Position numbers and translations under genes: made by a program
Assembly: GCF_036669915.1 (NCBI RefSeq)
Contig: NC_089315.1
Coordinates: 25,814,932-25,878,931 of the forward strand
Length of the DNA stretch: 64,000 bases
Reading direction: 5' to 3'
Origin: Pocillopora verrucosa
Lineage: Eukaryota; Cnidaria; Anthozoa; Scleractinia; Pocilloporidae
In this document: one piece after another, positions 23,092 to 34,576 of the stretch
How the letters are laid out: each line of letters starts with the position of its first letter
Position numbering within the stretch: position 1 is the first letter of the stretch
Notes under the pieces: generated by a model
The model's database searches: none
What the model saw: only the letters and a program-made list of their open reading frames with translations
Told to the model about the DNA's origin: nothing

Positions 23092-26000
23092 ATGGCACAA
23101 CCAAAGAAAATTACACAAGAAACATTTGATGCGGTTGTAAGAGAGAATATAGAAGAATTTGAAATGGATTTGCACGAGGCTATAGAAGATGCGAAGGATC
23201 AGTTTAAAACTCAGGGCGTTGACTTGTCGAACTTGATCACATCATATATTCAAGATCCAGATACAGGTGAACTTAAACACAGCAATCCTGTGAAAGGTAC
23301 GTTAGTCCTATATTGGAACAGGAAAAGCAAAAATAACAACACCAAAAGCTAAGTTATCAGCTGATTTTTAAACTGTACATATAAAAATGCTCAGTTGAAA
23401 AATTTTAACACACCAGCAAGTGTAGTATATATGCTACGCATTTCTGTGCTATGCATTTAATCTGCTTTACCATTAGCTATTTGGATTGTACGTAGTATTG
23501 CTAGCCTTGATTGATGCATTAATGTAGGGGATATATGGCAAACTTTATCCATTTATTGGTTGCTAGGCGCTAAGTCGTCAGTCAAAGGTCAGCTTATAGT
23601 GAACTGATAGTTTTTCAATGATTGATGGACACTCCACCAACAATGGGTCCATGTCTTGGTTGAGATAGAAGAAAGACAGATATTTGAAGATTGAAACATC
23701 AGCTGCTACTATTAGCTAGCTATCAGCTGACTGTCAATCAATTGTGAACACTTAGCAACCAATAAATTGATCAAAAACTGGTTGATTGATGTACTGACTG
23801 ATATATAAAGAAAGATTTGAATATGAAAGCAATCTTTGTGGTAATGAACACTACTTGAACAGTAGTTAAAATAATGCCTGAAAAAATTTCAGGCCTGTAC
23901 AGGATTTGAACGCATGACCTCTGCGATACCAATGCAGTGCTCTACCAACTGAGCTAACAAGCCAACTGGGAGCTGGTCATTATGTTGGTTCCACATAAAC
24001 CTGTGAAGTGATGAATAAATAACTGTGAATATATGAAAATCATATATGTGAACTGTAGAAAAAGATGTGAATATGAAAGAGATCTTTGCGGTGATGAAAA
24101 CTACTTGAGCAGAAGTGAAAATAATAATAAATTAAGATTGTTCTGCTGACCTATAATGCATATCATGCAGCCATCTTAGGTTAAACTCAAGACTTTTTTG
24201 TCTAATTCTAACTGTAGATGCCTTGGACATGATATGGACATCTTTACAAGAGGATGAATCTCAATTACTCTGGAAAGGATTGCAGGATTTCTCCACTGAA
24301 TGCAATAAGAGCGAAAGTAACAGAAAATTTGCAGCAAGCAGAGATGCCTTCAAATTACTCTTTTCCAGTTGCAACCATTGTTACTTAGTGAAAAACAAGG
24401 ATAACCTTGCTGCCAGTCTTGATGCTTTGAGCTCATTTTTGTGTGGCCAAGGAGATCTTGCTGATGTTAAAATGATTGAATTTCTCTCAAACTGTTTAAA
24501 AGAACTTAAAGAAGAGATTTTAGTTGAAAAAATTGTTAAAACCATAAGAGTTGCTTGCATCAAGAGTGAATCAAATCGTCAGACGTTTGTTGTTAATGGT
24601 GTCATACCTTGTTTAGTCGCTATTTTGAAAGATTTCAGCCAGTCAGGAAAAATCGTGAAGGAAACATGCCTGGCCCTGCGTGTTTTCACATTTGATGATG
24701 ACATGAGTGTAGCTTTTGGGAAAGCGCATGAGCATGCTAAGTTGATTGTGGCAGAAAATGCATTTGGAGTACTGTTGGGTATCATGGAACATTGCAAAGA
24801 TGTGGACGTGGCAAGTGAGTTATGTGTCACCTTGAGTCGTCTGGCAGTGAGGAATGAATACTGTAAGGATATAGTTGATATGGGTGGACTGAAGATGGTT
24901 CTGAAGTTATTACAAGACCATACTTCTAACCAGGTAGGTAGAAGTATTTTTAATAAGTTTTTCATTTGTGTGTAACATCTGCTTAAGGAACCCATGCCAC
25001 CAAAATTAATCACAGTTTCAGTGGCCACTAGGAATATTGCTACAGTGTAGTTCTCCTCCCCCTTTACCTCCCCTATTACTTATCAGGTTGATCAATTGTG
25101 TTTTTTTGTACGTAATATTTATTTAACAACTGCATCACTTCCACTATTGGCAGCCAGCTCCTAGATGGAGACTTCTCCCATGGCTAGCAAATCTTGGCAA
25201 CCCAGCCATGAGCCCCCATGCAGGAAAGGGAAACAGGTACCTGTCACACTGAATAAACAGTGGAAAGAGGGAGGGAAGGGGTGGGGAAAACTGCTCGGGT
25301 GATGAGCTGACACCCCTCACAATGTTGCAAGTTCACACTCAAAGCATACACAAGAATGCCTCAAACAAAGAGAACCCAGTATTCAGATGCATGCGCATAT
25401 GCAAGTAACTGCTGACTACTAGAGAATGCTAATGCTCCTTGTTGTTAACTCTGTTAAATTGCATTTAACTGCATATATATTCTTGGGTTGAAAGAGGCAC
25501 TGTGAGAGGATAGTTTTCATTAATCCATTAGCCCCTAAGAGTGAAAGGTTTCTAATTTCTCCATACACTGCCACCCTTAGATCAACTGTATGGGTCATGA
25601 GAATAAGGGAAACAAACTTCAATTTATGAAGCTCCTGATTGTCAAACAAATTCTCATTCTCAGTATAATAGGAAATGTGAAAAGAACAGTGTGGAGATTA
25701 TGAATACTTATATTTGAGTTTAAAGTGTTGAAGAAAAAAATAAGGGATCTTGACACCCACCCTCTTGCAATTCAGAATGCACTGCCCAAGATGGAGAAGT
25801 CTTGATAAATGGACAGAAAAAAAGGAAAAAGGGTAAACCTTGATGGAATCTTTTAGTGACATTTGTGCTCTAACTCATACTCTTTGTTATAGAATATTTC
25901 TAAGCAGGTTTGCACTCTTCTAAGAGCCATAGCTGGAAATGATGATGTCAAGACTTCCATCGTTGATGCTGGTGGCCTGGGACTCATTGTTGCTGCCATG

Positions 26001-27436
26001 ACGACTCATGCTAAGCAACCAACAGTAGCAGAACAAGGATGTGCAGCTCTAGGTTCTATTGCTTTGAGAAGCCCCCCTAACTGTTCAGCTATTGTTGCTG
26101 CTGGAGGGGTGGAAGCCATTGTCAAGGCTATGCAGATTCATCCTGATGTTGCTGGAGTACAGGTAAAGGTTTTTATATCAATTTACAAAAAGCAAAAATT
26201 TTTCTTTAAGGTAGAAGCCTTAAGTTCAGTGGAATAGTGGGTGTAGAGATTGAAGTTATTCACAGTTGTCCTCCAAGAATAAGTTATGGCTAGAAATTAT
26301 GTCTTATGAAAACCATATTTCTATCTAATACTGGACATTTGTAGTATGCTTTATCAAGTTTGTGGTTTCCCTCAGGTTTCTGTTCTACATTATTTTTCAT
26401 GCTTTGAAGTGCAAAACCTTCTTTCTTGCTTTCCTTTGCGAAATAAATTGAGTAAAACTCAACATGTTTACAAATTCTCAAAAACATTTTTGTCAACTTA
26501 AGTGTCAATCAATCCAAAGCTTCAACATCCCCCCTCCCCCCCCCCCCCTGGCATTTGAGCATTGGTTTGTTCAAATTCCCACTCCTGAGTTCAAATACTC
26601 CACCCAGTCTTTTTGTAAAAGGCAAAATTAGCAACAGTGACTTTCTACACATTGACTGAGCTTAAAAACTGGACCTTTTAGACCTATTTGTCTGAGCCAT
26701 TCACTTAGGGATATGAACTATTAACCTCAAACACCTCCATATTTAAAAGCATACCAGCTGTATTCTGCTGGAAAGACTTTCTACTTAAGGTTCAAATTCC
26801 TCATCCCACTGGGTACAGACAATGGTCAAATGCCGGTGGGTTGCCTGGGGAGATGGGGATGTTGAAGCTTCAAATTGATTGGCTCTTTAGCAGTGTCTTT
26901 CTGGGTGGCTAATCATACTAAATACCATTGTCTCGCCAGATATCACCAATGGAAATTTGCATCAGTAAAATAATGAAAAAAAAGTTTATTTCATAATTCC
27001 CATTATGATTTGAATAAATTATGTGAACATTTTTTTTAGAATATGCACGCCTAAACAAAGTTGTATGAAAAAATTGAAGACAAGTTTGAAAACTATCTGT
27101 ATTGGACTAAGATTTTGTAGAACCAAATAACTATTATTTTGTGAGTCAACCTGTAGTTTAACACTATGATTGAGTCAAGTTTAGGCTGGAATAAATGACT
27201 TGATCGTTTCTTCTCTCCAGAAACATGCCTGCCTGGCTCTGCGCAACCTGGTGGCTCGTAATTCTGATCACTGTGACATCATCCTTGAAGCAGGAGCTGA
27301 AAGCTTGATCAGGAAAGCACATGGCAAGATGGGTGATTGTGAGGATTTAGCTAAAGCAGCTCTCAGAGATCTTGGTTGTGATGTGGAACTTAAAGAGCTT
27401 TGGACTGGAACAGGACAAGGCAAGGTTCATCACTGA
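23092..27436 (+). CDS. ARMC6: armadillo repeat-containing protein 6
   Basis: A soluble armadillo-repeat protein conserved in animals whose molecular role is poorly known. Four exons join in phase: 23092-23296, 24218-24933, 25893-26162 and 27221-27436, coding 468 residues (human about 476-501). The N terminus [20 protein letters not shown] aligns with the human KIQETFDVAVLENMSEFDM region. The rest forms a run of ARM repeats, with hallmark stretches [39 protein letters not shown] and [12 protein letters not shown], and the conserved end [18 protein letters not shown]. The first ATG is at 23092; an upstream in-frame GTG is unlikely to be used. The gene converges with PARP16. Intron 1 carries tandem SINE material. 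Confidence 0.93.
23826..24130 (-). mobile_element. tRNA-derived SINE, tandem partial dimer
   Basis: The tRNA-like head is 23893-23963 on the minus strand, with A box TAGCTCAGTTGGTAGAGC and B box GTTCAAATC. The SINE tail follows it at 23826-23892, and another copy of the same tail precedes it at 24003-24130. The tail blocks match those of the plus-strand copy at 56697. This is a repeat, not a functional tRNA gene. Confidence 0.75.
25528..25708. mobile_element. TTAA-type MITE, copy 2 (decayed)
   Basis: It starts TTAGCCCCTAAGAGTG and carries TCATGAGAATAA, TCAAACAAATTCTC and ACAGTGTGGAGATTATG, all shared with the other family members. The right end is lost. It lies in ARMC6 intron 2. Confidence 0.5.
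26506..26881. mobile_element. inverted-repeat element with GAAGCTTC-like ends, copy 2
   Basis: A 376 bp element in ARMC6 intron 3. Both ends carry a roughly 27 bp terminal inverted repeat, CAATCAATYYRAAGCTTC then AACATCCCC. No open frame lies inside. It is a non-autonomous DNA element of unknown superfamily. Confidence 0.65.
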
Positions 27437-28808
27437 TTTGAGAGAGCTCAAAGATTTTTAACCAATCAAATTCAACCATAAAAAGAATCACTACTTTTTC
27501 AATGACAAATCCAGTGCCATGACTGCAAGTTCTCCTTGGCTTCTTTTCATTTTTTTTTTGACTAAGACTGGTTGTTGTAATCACTGACATTGGTTTTGAA
27601 TTCAGACATTACCCTGTAAAGAGGGCTATTGATAATTGTAAGGTAGCAGTGCCTTGCCTAGTGTTTTGGTCATAGTAGTTATCATGATTCAACCAAGGAA
27701 AATCAAAGCATTAATTTGATTGCTTGCATAGTTCTCATTTTGCACCAAACTGTGAGAAAACTGTGGACTTACTTTTCGTGTGACCAAGCCATATAAGAAT
27801 GTGTGTTAGTTAGAACTCACCATCAGCCTATATTTAACATTGTTTTAAAATAAGATATTTAATTGCATTAGAGTGTATTAAATTGTAACAATTTTAAAAT
27901 CATTCTTGCATTTTGAAATCTTAATGCAAAGTAAATCACAGCCAAGGGATACTGTGATGCAGTGTTCAGTACATGTACTTCTTAATGAAAAGTTTGTAGT
28001 GGAAAGAGATAGAAATTACTAAGAGGTTTTGGATGATAGGTAAGAGGAAAGCAAAGGGAAGAATGGGGGGGGGGGGAGTGGGAAGAAAAATACTTTGCTC
28101 ACTCTTGAGTGCACTTCCAGGGCTTTCCCCATTCCCAGTTTTTTAAAAGAAAACTCTGACTCTGACTGAAGACGAACAAGTTTGGCTCACTCACTTCTCT
28201 TTCACCTCAAAGATTCAAACCAAACATAGCAGTTTGGTGAAGTTCTCTTCACCCTGATTATGAGTTGGAATACAGCTTTCTTCCCTATTAATAGGACATC
28301 AACACTGCAAGTTATGTAATAACTAAGGAGAAGACTCTAAGGTCCTTACCCTGTCAGGTAGATGCAGTGATACACTGAATACTTAAAATTATACATTGAA
28401 ATAGTTTTTATACTTAAACATTTGAACATAGCAAAACTTATAAGACTAAAAGTAGCTATTTCCTTTACATTAAGATCTTTGGTTCTAAAATAATTCATAA
28501 GTTATTTGCTGGGGTTCATCAGGTCCAAAAAAAATTTCATTACTTCATTTCTTTTCAATAATGTCCCTAATTATGTAACCTACTGGGAGGGAATGAAAGT
28601 AGCTCTCATTGATGTTAATTCCTTCCATTTATCAGAAAATTGCCTCTGTTTTCAATGCAACAACTAAACTATCTAGAACAATTTAAAAATTCCTAATACC
28701 CTAAAAACACACCCTTCATTTCCTAGCTGCCAGATACTGAGCTAAAGTATTGCATAATTTTAAATATTCCCTTGAAAGAATTAAAAATATATTTTAACCT
28801 TAGGTAAG
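27437..28808. other. convergent intergenic region ARMC6 / PARP16
   Basis: Holds the 3' UTRs of two convergent genes. Nothing else is recognised apart from a poly-G run near 28067. Confidence 0.5.
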
Positions 28809-31800
28809 TTAGCTTCCTTTGAAATATTTCCTATAAAACTTTTGGAAAAGTCTTGTTTTGGAGAAGCCCACACAAATTAAAACTAAGATATAGGCAACCA
28901 TGATTGAGGCTAATGGATATCGGAATATCAGCCAGTTACGAGCTTGAGTCCTGGATCAGGAGACAAAAGAAAGTTACCATAAATCAAAATTAGGATAGAA
29001 ATTTAAATGTGAAAATACATAACCACAGTTTCCACAAAATATGTACAGAGATGTAGGGATCTGTCTGTCACACAACAAAGTTTATGAAAATCCTTTAAAT
29101 CCCAGAAGTGATGAACTAGTGCTTTTCCTTCTCAAATTTAATAAATTATCCTGCAAACAAATGATGAGAAGAGACAAAATGATCAGTGGGAGGGTACTAT
29201 CCTGATATAGCACCAGCTTCTCTTAACATACTTTCAAGGAAATGAAAGGTAACAAGATGGGAGAATTGCCCATATGATCTTGGAGGTAAGTTGTTCACTA
29301 GTAGTTCAGATAAACCCCAGAAAGAAGGACACAAAATGTAACCGAGCAGAAAATGTCAAACAAAATTTTCCAAAGTAGTGAACATTGGTATAAGAGCAAT
29401 TTTCAATTGAGTATCAAAAGTCATCTGGGATTGCATTAGTTTTGCTTCACTTTGCCCTATGATTGGCCCAGAAAATTTGCACCTCTCTTTCAACCAATCA
29501 GATGCAGAACTAACCAATCATGGCTTGAGTGCCTACATTTTACCATGCTTTAAGGAGTTTGGTGGATTTTCTTTAAGTTCTCATAGATTCTTAAAGGTTT
29601 TTTCCTATCTTTTGATTGCCTGATGTCATAAGAATTTTGGTCTTGGATTTATGACACTCAATCAAAAAGTGTTCTAGAAAGTCATCTAATATTGTTCTTT
29701 CCTGTTTAATTCTCCGCTACCCAAGTAACAAGAATGCACAAATGAGAATGTATCAACTATCTAGGAGAAAGAATAAATTTTATTATTACTAATGATTGTA
29801 ATGCTACATTTACTATACCTTGTAGGTGCTTTCTTCTCAGCATACACCAGCACATATTTCACTCTAACAACTTGGTTGTTTGTAACCACATAATATCTCT
29901 CTGGGACATCTCCTCCCTCACTGTTTCTTGCTCTTGCCCTAGAACGAGTTAGTCTGTTGTCATTTGCTTTAGATTTGATAGTACACTTCACATCTGGATG
30001 GTCCAGGATCTCACAGACAGCCACGCAACTTAATCTTTCTCCTATAGCACTGTTTTTCCAGCCTGAACCAAAACTACTGTAATTCATACAAACAGTTAGA
30101 TCACTTGACAGGTAGGTCCCTTCTCCAAAAAATGATGTCTAAAGAAAATAAAGAAAGGTGGTTTAATTTACAACTCAATTTAGCTAATTAAACACCATAG
30201 GGGGTAAGTTTTTAAAGAAACTGTGGTTTTGCATCGGTGGGAGAGTATAACCAGGTTTTAGTATTATCAACTGAGTTGATAATGTAAGTTGGCCTCCATG
30301 AAGAGTTTCAAAGGTGAAATTTTGAGTGTCAAAGTGAATGTTGGTCATGGTCATTCCCTGACTAAGGGTTAGTGCTTGAAACACCAGCATTGAAACTCTT
30401 TGCAGTGGCCAATTTCTGCTATCAACTCAGTTGATAATACAAAATTACTCAGTTTAAAAAATGAAATATAAATAGATTGATCCATAAGTCTTTAACTGAT
30501 TAGAATGAGTCTGTACTAAGCCTATTTGCCCAGCCAAACCAGAGCTTATCCCGGTTTCCATGTTAGCATAAAGCAACTGGGAGTATTACTACTCCCCTCT
30601 GGATCCAATGCCAGTTCGTGCACAGTTACCCCCCAAGCATTTCATCAGGCTTCCCTGACAATTCACCAGTACCTATTAAATATACTCCTTGGTTAGGTTG
30701 TCTAAAGACAATTAAGCTAACTGAGGGTTTGCTGACAATTTTTTATTTTGTTTTGTAGCTTTGTGAACAGTTTTTATTTACTCCACAGACCTTCAGTTTT
30801 GTCTTACGCTAACTTTACGGTAAAACCCCTCAAGAGGTAAGCCTAGTATCTGCTTTATTTCAAGATAAATCAAGGACAAGGTAAACTTTTAATCCTGGAT
30901 TGTTGCTAACCCTCTTTCAAACAAGTGGGCCCTGGGTGGAGAGAGGTGCTATGAGAGAAAAAGAAAAAACTACGGGAGGAAAGTGTTTTGTCCAAGAGCA
31001 CAACAAGTTGATCCAACCAGGTCCTGAACATACACCACTTGATCCAGAGTCCAGTGCACTGACCATCAGGCCACTGGATCTCCTGTCCACTAATTATTCA
31101 ACATGTTTATTAATGTTCATATATATATCAGCCATTCATCCTTGGAGATCCAGAGGAAAATAATGAAAGGGCAAGTGTAAAATAAAGGAGCGATTTCAGG
31201 CCATGGCAAACTTACTTTGTGGGCTTACAGTTAGTTAGACAGTCCGCCAATCAGTCAGTCAGCCAGCCAGTGAGTTAGCCAGTCAGTCAGCAAGCCAGTA
31301 AGTTAGCCAGAGAGTTACCCAGTCAGCCAGTCCATCAGTCAGTCAGTTAGCCAGTGAGTCAGCCAGATGGCCAGTGAGTCAGTGAGTCAGCCAGTCAATC
31401 AGCCAGTGTGTCAGTCCGTCAGTCAGTCAGTCAGTCAGTCAATCACATAGCCAGCCAGCCACTTGATCAGTGAGAATCTTAGAGGGATTACCAAGTAACT
31501 CAACTAAGCAAACAACTGACAAGACTCACTTTGTTAAGATGTGCATGTAATCCATTATTCAAAATAGAATGAAAATTGTCCACTCTACTTCCATGGTAAG
31601 CATACCAAACATCACGAGTCTGTGACATGTCATCAAACATTGCACTGAGAGTATTTGTCTCACTGTAAACAACTTCAAAAATGAAGTCAGGTGTGGTGGA
31701 GCAGTAACTTGCTTGACCAGTTTTTTTCTCAATCTCCAAGAACTGTTGGCATTAATAATAGCAAAAATAATTGTCACGGAAATTATAAGATACTAACTTA

Positions 31801-32814
31801 TGTAACACAGGGTTTACTTTTTCAGGCAGACACCAGTAACATTCACTAGTTGTGGTACTTCTTAAAGCTGCCTACAATTGCCTAAAATTCTGCAAATTCA
31901 ACAGGTTAGAGATTTGCTGTGCTGGTTTGACAATTTCTTTCACCTACTGTGCTTTATATAAGAGTCCTGGTAGCACCAGCAAAAGTAACAGCTAAGTTGA
32001 TAATTTCACCAACATAATATTGCCCAGGCTGTTATTGGAATGTTATTAATCTATAATAAAACTATGTAATATTTTAGTCTCAAAATCTGACTTCTTTCAG
32101 GTACATGGAGTGCAATTTTACAATTATTATGAGGCAAAAAGGACAGAAGGATCCATAATCAGGTAAATTTTTATTGAAAAACATACCACAGATTTCTTAA
32201 CAGATCTCAGTGCAAAGGTTCTATCCAGTGCCCAGTCCAAGATATCCCAAGTTTCTTGAGCATATACCTTCTCACTGGTTTCTGTCAATAGCTTGTCAAA
32301 TGAAGGAACTGTGCTGCAAACTTGAACCTGTGAAGACCAATTTTAGTGGTGCTGTCCATTACAATGAAGTACCACAATTAACAAGTGAGTAGCCATCTTT
32401 GCCAAAGAGCTTTTGGGTGTATGTGTTAAAAGATGGCCACAATTTTTTCAAAGAGGCCTTAAAGTTTTTTAAACCATCCGATACAGTCGTCAAAGGTGCT
32501 GAAAGCAAAAATGGATTTGGGAAGAGGGGAAGTGAGAAGAGGTGGAGTGGAGAGGGAATTAGGGGAAAACGGAATGTCCAGCTCTGAAATGTAAAGTAAA
32601 GCTGAACTCAGATTTTTAGGTGACCGACACTCACCAGCCCTTGAAAATTCTTATTACCATCACCAACCACATATGCAGAAGGAAAGGGTCTTAATATGCT
32701 ATCATGTCTATAACTTTCCAGAGCTGCAATAAACAAACTCCACTGCAGGTCAGCGGATGTGAGGTCAGATTCAAGTCTTTGTAGCACACGTTCCTTCGCT
32801 TCTTCAGGTTCCAT
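28809..32814 (-). CDS. PARP16: ER mono-ADP-ribosyltransferase PARP16
   Basis: Tail-anchored ER and nuclear-envelope enzyme that in mammals modifies PERK and IRE1 during ER stress. Five exons close in phase: 32635-32814, 32187-32327, 31530-31742, 29819-30138 and 28809-28950, giving 331 residues (human 323). An N-terminal helical domain (LQWSLFIAALESYRHDS, LRPFP) leads into the ART fold. Expected NAD-binding residues are His157 in YHGSR and Tyr187 in FFGEGTYLSSD; the C-terminal strand VVTNNQVVRVKY matches human VVTNNQLLRVKY. The last exon, too short to stand out as an open frame, supplies the membrane anchor (about residues 297-316) and a basic 17-residue luminal tail like that of human. The start codon is 274 bp from the CKS gene on the other strand. 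Confidence 0.93.
30197..30440. repeat. fold-back repeat with ~47 bp arms
   Basis: Arms at 30265-30311 and 30390-30437 are inverted copies, both containing TATCAACTGAGTTGATA and AGAGTTTCAA, with a loop of about 78 bp. The flanking left part (GTAAGTTTTTAAAGAAACTG) recurs at 42995-43150. PARP16 intron 3 begins just left of it, at 30139. Confidence 0.6.
30528..31085 (-). mobile_element. tRNA-derived SINE split by an insertion
   Basis: The same family as the copies at 57768 and 59094. The left part (CGGTTTCCATGTTAGC, GGCTTCCCTGACAATTC) stops near 30690 and the right part resumes near 30925 (CCTGGGTGGAGAGAGG), ending with the tRNA-like region (GGATCTCCTG end). The roughly 235 bp between is foreign to the other copies. 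Located in PARP16 intron 3. Confidence 0.65.
31227..31472. repeat. CAGT/CAGC tetranucleotide tract
   Basis: About 245 bp of imperfect CAGT, CAGC and TAGC-type tetranucleotides (for example CAGTCAGTCAGCCAGCCAG) in PARP16 intron 3, close to exon 3. Purest near 31410-31440. Confidence 0.9.
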
Positions 32815-33088
32815 TTTTTCCAGTGTGTAAGAATTTTTATCGGGCTATCACTTTCCACATAATTTCCCTATACAAATAGTTACCAAGGGAGCATCTTCGG
32901 GAAATGTTTGCAATCGCAGAAGGCCACGTAAACGTCCGCCATCTTGAAATTGGTAAAGCAGTCTGGGTACTCAATCTACACGAGTAGCCAATCAGAAAGC
33001 AGCGCGCCAATCTTAAAAGTCGAGACAAATATTTCTAATGTGACATTTACCGGGAAGAAGTTGGTTTGGGTCGTCAGAGGTCGTCGAA
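32815..33088. promoter_or_regulatory. bidirectional promoter PARP16 / CKS copy A
   Basis: 274 bp separate the start codons. Three CCAAT boxes are visible: ATTGG at 32949-32953 (minus-strand orientation), CCAAT at 32988-32992 and CCAAT at 33007-33011. Multiple NF-Y sites are typical of cell-cycle promoters, which fits CKS. No TATA box is seen. Confidence 0.6.
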
Positions 33089-34576
33089 ATGTCAGTGAAG
33101 CAAATTTATTACTCAGAGAAATACTACGACGACGTATTCGAGTACAGGTAAAGACACTAAAAACTCGCTACCTTTTATCTCTTCATTCTAGATGGTTCGT
33201 AAGCTGGTTTTGAAGCGAAAACCAACACAGTCTAATACATCCTGGCAAATTTTACTTCTTACTTGCTCCTGTTTCAAACGAATTAGTCTTCTCTCCAATT
33301 GTCGTTGTTACAATTTTGACTTGGAAGAGGCACCAACTAATACTCTCTAACTACTGTAAGTTGTCCAGTTTGTTTCATTTGGGAAAATATCTGAATATAT
33401 AACTGTCGTTTAAAGTCTTGTGTTGTAAGAACAGATCATTTTAGGCGAAGGTTCATTAAAAAAAAAAAATGGCGACGTTTCCTTTTACGCGTCTCCCCGT
33501 GAAAATGTAAGTTTTTTCGTTAAGACCAACTTGTGTTGATCATTTGGTGCCTGCTTTTCTAGACATGTCTTGTTGCCGAAGGAAATAGCTAAGCTTGTCC
33601 CAAAACGGCATCTTATGTCAGAAACTGAATGGCGAAGTCTTGGTGTTCAACAATCTCAGGGTTGGGAACATTACATGAAACATGACCCTGGTGAGTTTTA
33701 GATTTTGTTACGTACTGCACTGTCTTAATTTGTGGCTCATAAAAGTTTACAGAGCCTCTCAGAAACGCATATACAGTCTGGTCTGGTCAGCATTCACTTG
33801 CAAAGTGTGACGTTCATCCTCTCTGAATTTTCTTTAAACTTGAAAAATTAGCAAGGAGAGCTCTGTTTGTAATTTTTGACCACAAAGAGTATATTCTCTC
33901 ATCCGCTTCCCCCTCAAGAGTAGTAGACTCTATGCAATTAAACGTCTCTTAACAGAAGTGAAAAGAAAGTTCTTCAGCTGAATTAATTGCAAGCAAATAT
34001 ATGGAAATATTTTGAAAAAAACATTAGACAGAAAGGGAGAGAAACTGTCATTTCCATGGTTGTGGGTATGTGTTTGACCCTTGGTAATCCTCCAATAATA
34101 TGAGAATATTTTGCACTATTAATTTTAAGAGTTAGATGGAATGAGTTGAATGTATACTATTTCTCCTTGCTGTATGAATATTTTCCATATTTAGCACTAA
34201 ATTGTTAAATCTACAGGAAAGACGTACTTCATATGGTCAAGTGAGTGTTGAAAAAACCTCTATTTTTCTGGGATTGAAAGAATTTTTTGCAATGCTTAAG
34301 ATCATCAACTTTCATTACAATTTTTTAATGAAATTTGTCAGGCTTCATTTCTTCTATTACTTAATTGCACTGCACCTGCAATGATCATTTTTTTTCTTCA
34401 TTATCAAGTTTTTGGGACCAGTTTAAACAGGTCATTAGTACTATACAGGTCTTTTGAAGCTTTGAGGGGCTGGGGAACTGGGTACATCCAAGATTCTACT
34501 TATGATTGACTGTGTCTTTTCAGAGCCTCACATTTTGTTATTTAGAAGAGAAAGGACGGATCTGCACAAGAATTAG
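33089..34576 (+). CDS. CKS1B: cyclin-dependent kinase regulatory subunit, copy A
   Basis: A small CDK-binding phospho-adaptor needed for cell-cycle progression. Exons 33089-33147, 33563-33690 and 34524-34576 give 79 residues, the same as human CKS1[33 protein letters not shown] and LGVQQSQGW are intact, as is the [12 protein letters not shown] hinge and last strand. Residues forming the phosphate-binding pocket (Lys11, Arg20, Ser and Trp of QSQGW, Arg in FRR) are present. Only the tail after FRR differs (ERTDLHKN instead of PLPKKP). Position 45 is Ser rather than the Asn of human CKS1, so Skp2-type binding cannot be assumed. It is followed 1.2 kb downstream by a second copy with identical intron positions. 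Confidence 0.93.

Noticed and set aside
23893-23963. A tRNA gene
   Set aside because: A and B boxes are present, but the cloverleaf is degenerate and SINE tail sequence flanks it on both sides, as in the copy at 56.7 kb.
31227-31472. A CRISPR-like array
   Set aside because: Units are only four bases with no spacers; it is a eukaryotic microsatellite in an intron.
32350-32510. A possible extra PARP16 exon on the minus strand between exons 1 and 2
   Set aside because: It is open in one frame and has an acceptor, but the phase does not fit exon 1. Joining exon 1 directly to 32327 gives a gap-free alignment with human PARP16.
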